From Rugalucina vietnamica (taxonomy: Eukaryota > Mollusca > Bivalvia > Lucinida > Lucinidae): a stretch of DNA of 64,000 nt. Location of the stretch: the NCBI GenBank assembly GCA_964017185.1, contig OZ024879.1, positions 21,827,456-21,891,455 of the forward strand. The letters run 5' to 3'. Each line of letters opens with the position of its first letter. Within the stretch, counting starts at the first letter, position 1. Position numbers and translations under genes: made by a program. This document shows positions 61,621 through 64,000 of the stretch, one piece after another. The notes beneath the pieces were generated by a model. That model was not told the DNA's origin. It did not search any database and saw only the letters and a list, made by a program, of their open reading frames with translations.

Positions 61621-63026
61621 CGGCTGAGACACAATCAGGGTTGCCTTTCATCAGGAAAACATGTCCGTGCAATGAATACCCCCTTAAACCCCACTGTCAT
61701 ATAGTAAAACTGGGGTATGCAGGGGTATACCTATTTTTCTTATTTTTGGTCCAAAACATAGATTGTGGGTACTCGTTAGAACCGCCTCGGCGAGGCGGTT
61801 CTAACGTGTACCCACGATCTACGTTTTGAGCAAAAATACAGAAAATATCAAAATTTATCTGATGAAATTTTCAATTTTTACAGCTGAAAAAGTCTATGTA
61901 TGTTGCATGGGCAAGTTTTCATAATGACAACCTTGGTCATGTTATGCATCTGTAATTCAGTGTGATATTATCCAATACCTACTGTTTTTATTTTATTATA
62001 ACACTGGGATATTAAGCTTTCTGGCGATATATAATGATACCATATTGTGTACAATATTTTGCGTCAGTGAGAGATTATATGCTAAAAACACTGTTTTTAA
62101 CATGTTATGATGTTGCACGTTTATTTTGGGTGTTTTGTAAACATGTTTGCTTTAATGTTCATGAATGAAATATGTTGCATATGGCTCTAGAACAAAGGAG
62201 ACATATGTCCCCTGTAATAAACTTTTTACCGCTTTGAATTTTGACTAAAATTAATGAAAGTATGGAGTATGAAGTGAAACAGTGCTTTTCTTATGTTTTT
62301 CAATTTTTCATGGTGTCTTTAGTTGGCAGGTAAAAAAATTACACCCATGATTAGAACATGATTTTTTGGTATCTAGTCTTTCATTGTTAAGACAATAGAA
62401 AGTTTAGAATCAATGGAAGTTGAATTTATCCTCACAGTGAAGAGCACTTGTTGTTTTAAAAATCATCATTTTTATGTAGAGTCCGTAGCCCCTATTTTCA
62501 TAATGGATGTTCAAAGCCAGATTCCTATTAACAAGGATGAAATGGTCTTATTATTTTTCAGACTTTGGACTAGTAAAACATGGCTGAAGGTTTTGTCAAG
62601 AAATTGTATAGGACCGCTGATGTGGTCAAATATAATTTTTGTATGGCCTGTAGAGTCCGTAGCCCCATGTTAAGAGACACCCTAGAAATAAAATGTGTGT
62701 TGCAGTCAAGGTTCCTTCAATTTATTCATATGCAACCACACATGTTACATTGTATTAAATTAACTGCAGCATGGAACAATGACTTATCTAGGCTGCATAT
62801 GATCTTATTTAAGCAGCCCAAAACACTGGTTTGAAGCTCCTTTTCTGAACTTTTCCCATTACCCACTATGGTGAAATTTGAAAAACGCGAGAGCCAAAAG
62901 AATTATTTCTGGAATATAAACCTGATAGGTCATAAGTTATTATAAACCAAGAAAAATGAAAATACAAAGAGGTTACTTTTTGCCTCAAGTGCAACTCAAA
63001 AGGCAACCCTGATTGTGTCTCAGCCG
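61621..63026. mobile_element. 1,406-bp TIR element with nested hairpin MITE
   Basis: 28-bp terminal inverted repeats start 'cggctgagacacaatcaggg' and end with its complement; AAT flanks both sides (61618-61620, 63027-63029). No transposase frame. The phrase 'gagtccgtagcccc' occurs twice inside (62479, 62653). A fragment of the family lies at 12996-13175. Confidence 0.8.
61648..61930. mobile_element. Hairpin MITE family, copy 4 (nested)
   Basis: The hairpin at 61752-61827 has centre 'cctcggcgagg' and arms 'aaaacatagattgtgggtac' and complement. Outer blocks 'gaaaacatgtccgtgcaatg' and 'ttgcatgggcaagttttcat' match copies 1 and 3. It is absent from the 12996 fragment, so it inserted into the 61621 element later. 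Confidence 0.8.
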
Positions 63027-63029
63027 AAT

Positions 63030-64000
63030 ATAGAAATAATTCAAGAGAAAATCCAAAGAAACAAATGCCAGGCGCAATGAAACACAATAAGATGTAAATT
63101 GACAGTAAGAACAGTGTTGCCTGTAATGAAAGGAAAAGCGTGTATTTATCATTATTTCAGTACTTAAAATGTAAAGCGAATCCGCTACAAGTTTAAAGGT
63201 ATCTAATATCGATGTCCATGAATGGCATTCAGGTCAGAAACTGGCAATAGTATTCACAATACGTACATCATAATCGCATAAACTTGACTTTAAATCTGTC
63301 AGAATTTTGGTATACGCCAAAGGCAGCTTCCTATCCGATCGGACTGCTCATGATCAATATAAATTTAATTCCATTTTAACACACATCAACATATGCACAA
63401 ATGTAGAAGTTTCATTTGACCAGGTCAACGGTCATCAAGCAATGGTCGATGCAATGAAGGTGAAGAGGTCAATTTATTTTGCGACATAGCAGGGGTACGC
63501 TATTTTTGAAACCGAGCTGCAGGTGAAAGGAATCATTGGATTCTTTTGCCATTTATGGTTCACCCTAAAAATGATAAACACCAGGTATTTCTGTTCCCAG
63601 ACTACCCCCAAAAAAGGAAAAACAAATAAACACACGTTTTGTGTTCTATTTTGGATTACACATATCGATAACAAGTCCATAATAATCAAATCCCTGGTTA
63701 TATCATGAAATTGCAGTTTTATATTTTTGATACAATCATGATGCGTTCTCGTCTACTCAAAACAGCATATTCAGTCGAAAGATCTGGTTGAAAAGTTCTA
63801 AGAAGCCTCAGTAATACATTCTGATTGTTCTCAATGATGATATTAAGCTGATCAGCAATGATTAGTGTTTACCAAAAATTTTAAGCAATTATCAGGAAAT
63901 GTCATAATCAGAACTAAAAGAAGACCTGTCAAAATGTATACTTCTCTGTCCTAACGCCGGTCCCGACTGTGGAAGGGCTTGTCTTCTTATTAGCGCCGGG
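63030..64000. other. No gene seen
   Basis: Short frames on both strands at 63307-63708 without domain or splice support. The last 50 bases are slightly richer in GC, and nothing can be assigned at the window edge. Confidence 0.4.

Overview
The window is animal nuclear DNA, most likely from a bivalve or other mollusc. Coding sequence is sparse, short and split by GT-AG introns. The AT-rich background is crowded with microsatellites, poly(A)/poly(T) runs, tRNA-headed SINEs, hairpin-bearing MITEs and APE-type non-LTR retrotransposons. Several conserved-looking peptide families resemble uncharacterised multi-copy gene families I associate with bivalve genomes. That assignment rests on memory of family character, not on a search.

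Layout. 1-12.5 kb: dispersed and tandem repeats; a 1,431-bp TIR element (3321-4751) carrying an 84-aa ORF; and two exons (2089-2286, 10983-11596) of one gene of unknown function, joined in phase across an 8.7-kb intron. 12.5-19.6 kb: a minus-strand coiled-coil/polyQ exon and several foldback or MITE-like repeats. 19.6-21.8 kb: a minus-strand block with a Cys-rich exon-like frame, a Ser-rich frame and a 106-bp tandem array coding Lys/Glu-rich peptide, cut by a truncated LINE with a 12-bp target-site duplication. 22.5-23.6 kb: a Gypsy pol relic whose terminal segment is tandemly amplified and which is split by a hairpin MITE. 26.2-33.8 kb: an exon resembling a tyrosine-recombinase catalytic region, broken by a nearly full-length APE/RT/RNase H LINE with a 13-bp duplication. 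That LINE is itself interrupted by a second retroelement. 34-44 kb: mostly non-coding repeats. 44-47.3 kb: a C2H2 zinc-finger pseudogene exon, an orphan exon, and a 1,004-bp TIR element with arrays of 13-bp palindromes around a C-rich core. 47.9-55.6 kb: a 2.5-kb foldback element ending 20 bp before the proposed start of a five-exon, uninterrupted gene (about 644 aa) with a probable DDE/RNase H-fold transposase-like domain. 57.1-57.7 kb: a SAP-like/acidic coding segment. 58-64 kb: more MITEs and repeats, including a 1,406-bp TIR element with a nested hairpin MITE.

There is no operon or pathway. The window is a layered record of mobile-element insertions into host and element-derived exons. 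The only long coding unit that looks intact is the gene at 50397-55555; most other coding segments carry frameshifts, stops or insertions. The strongest candidates for something undescribed are the palindrome-array TIR element (46311-47314), the intact transposase-like gene with a foldback element as its promoter region, and the ORF-carrying TAA-flanked element at 3321-4751.
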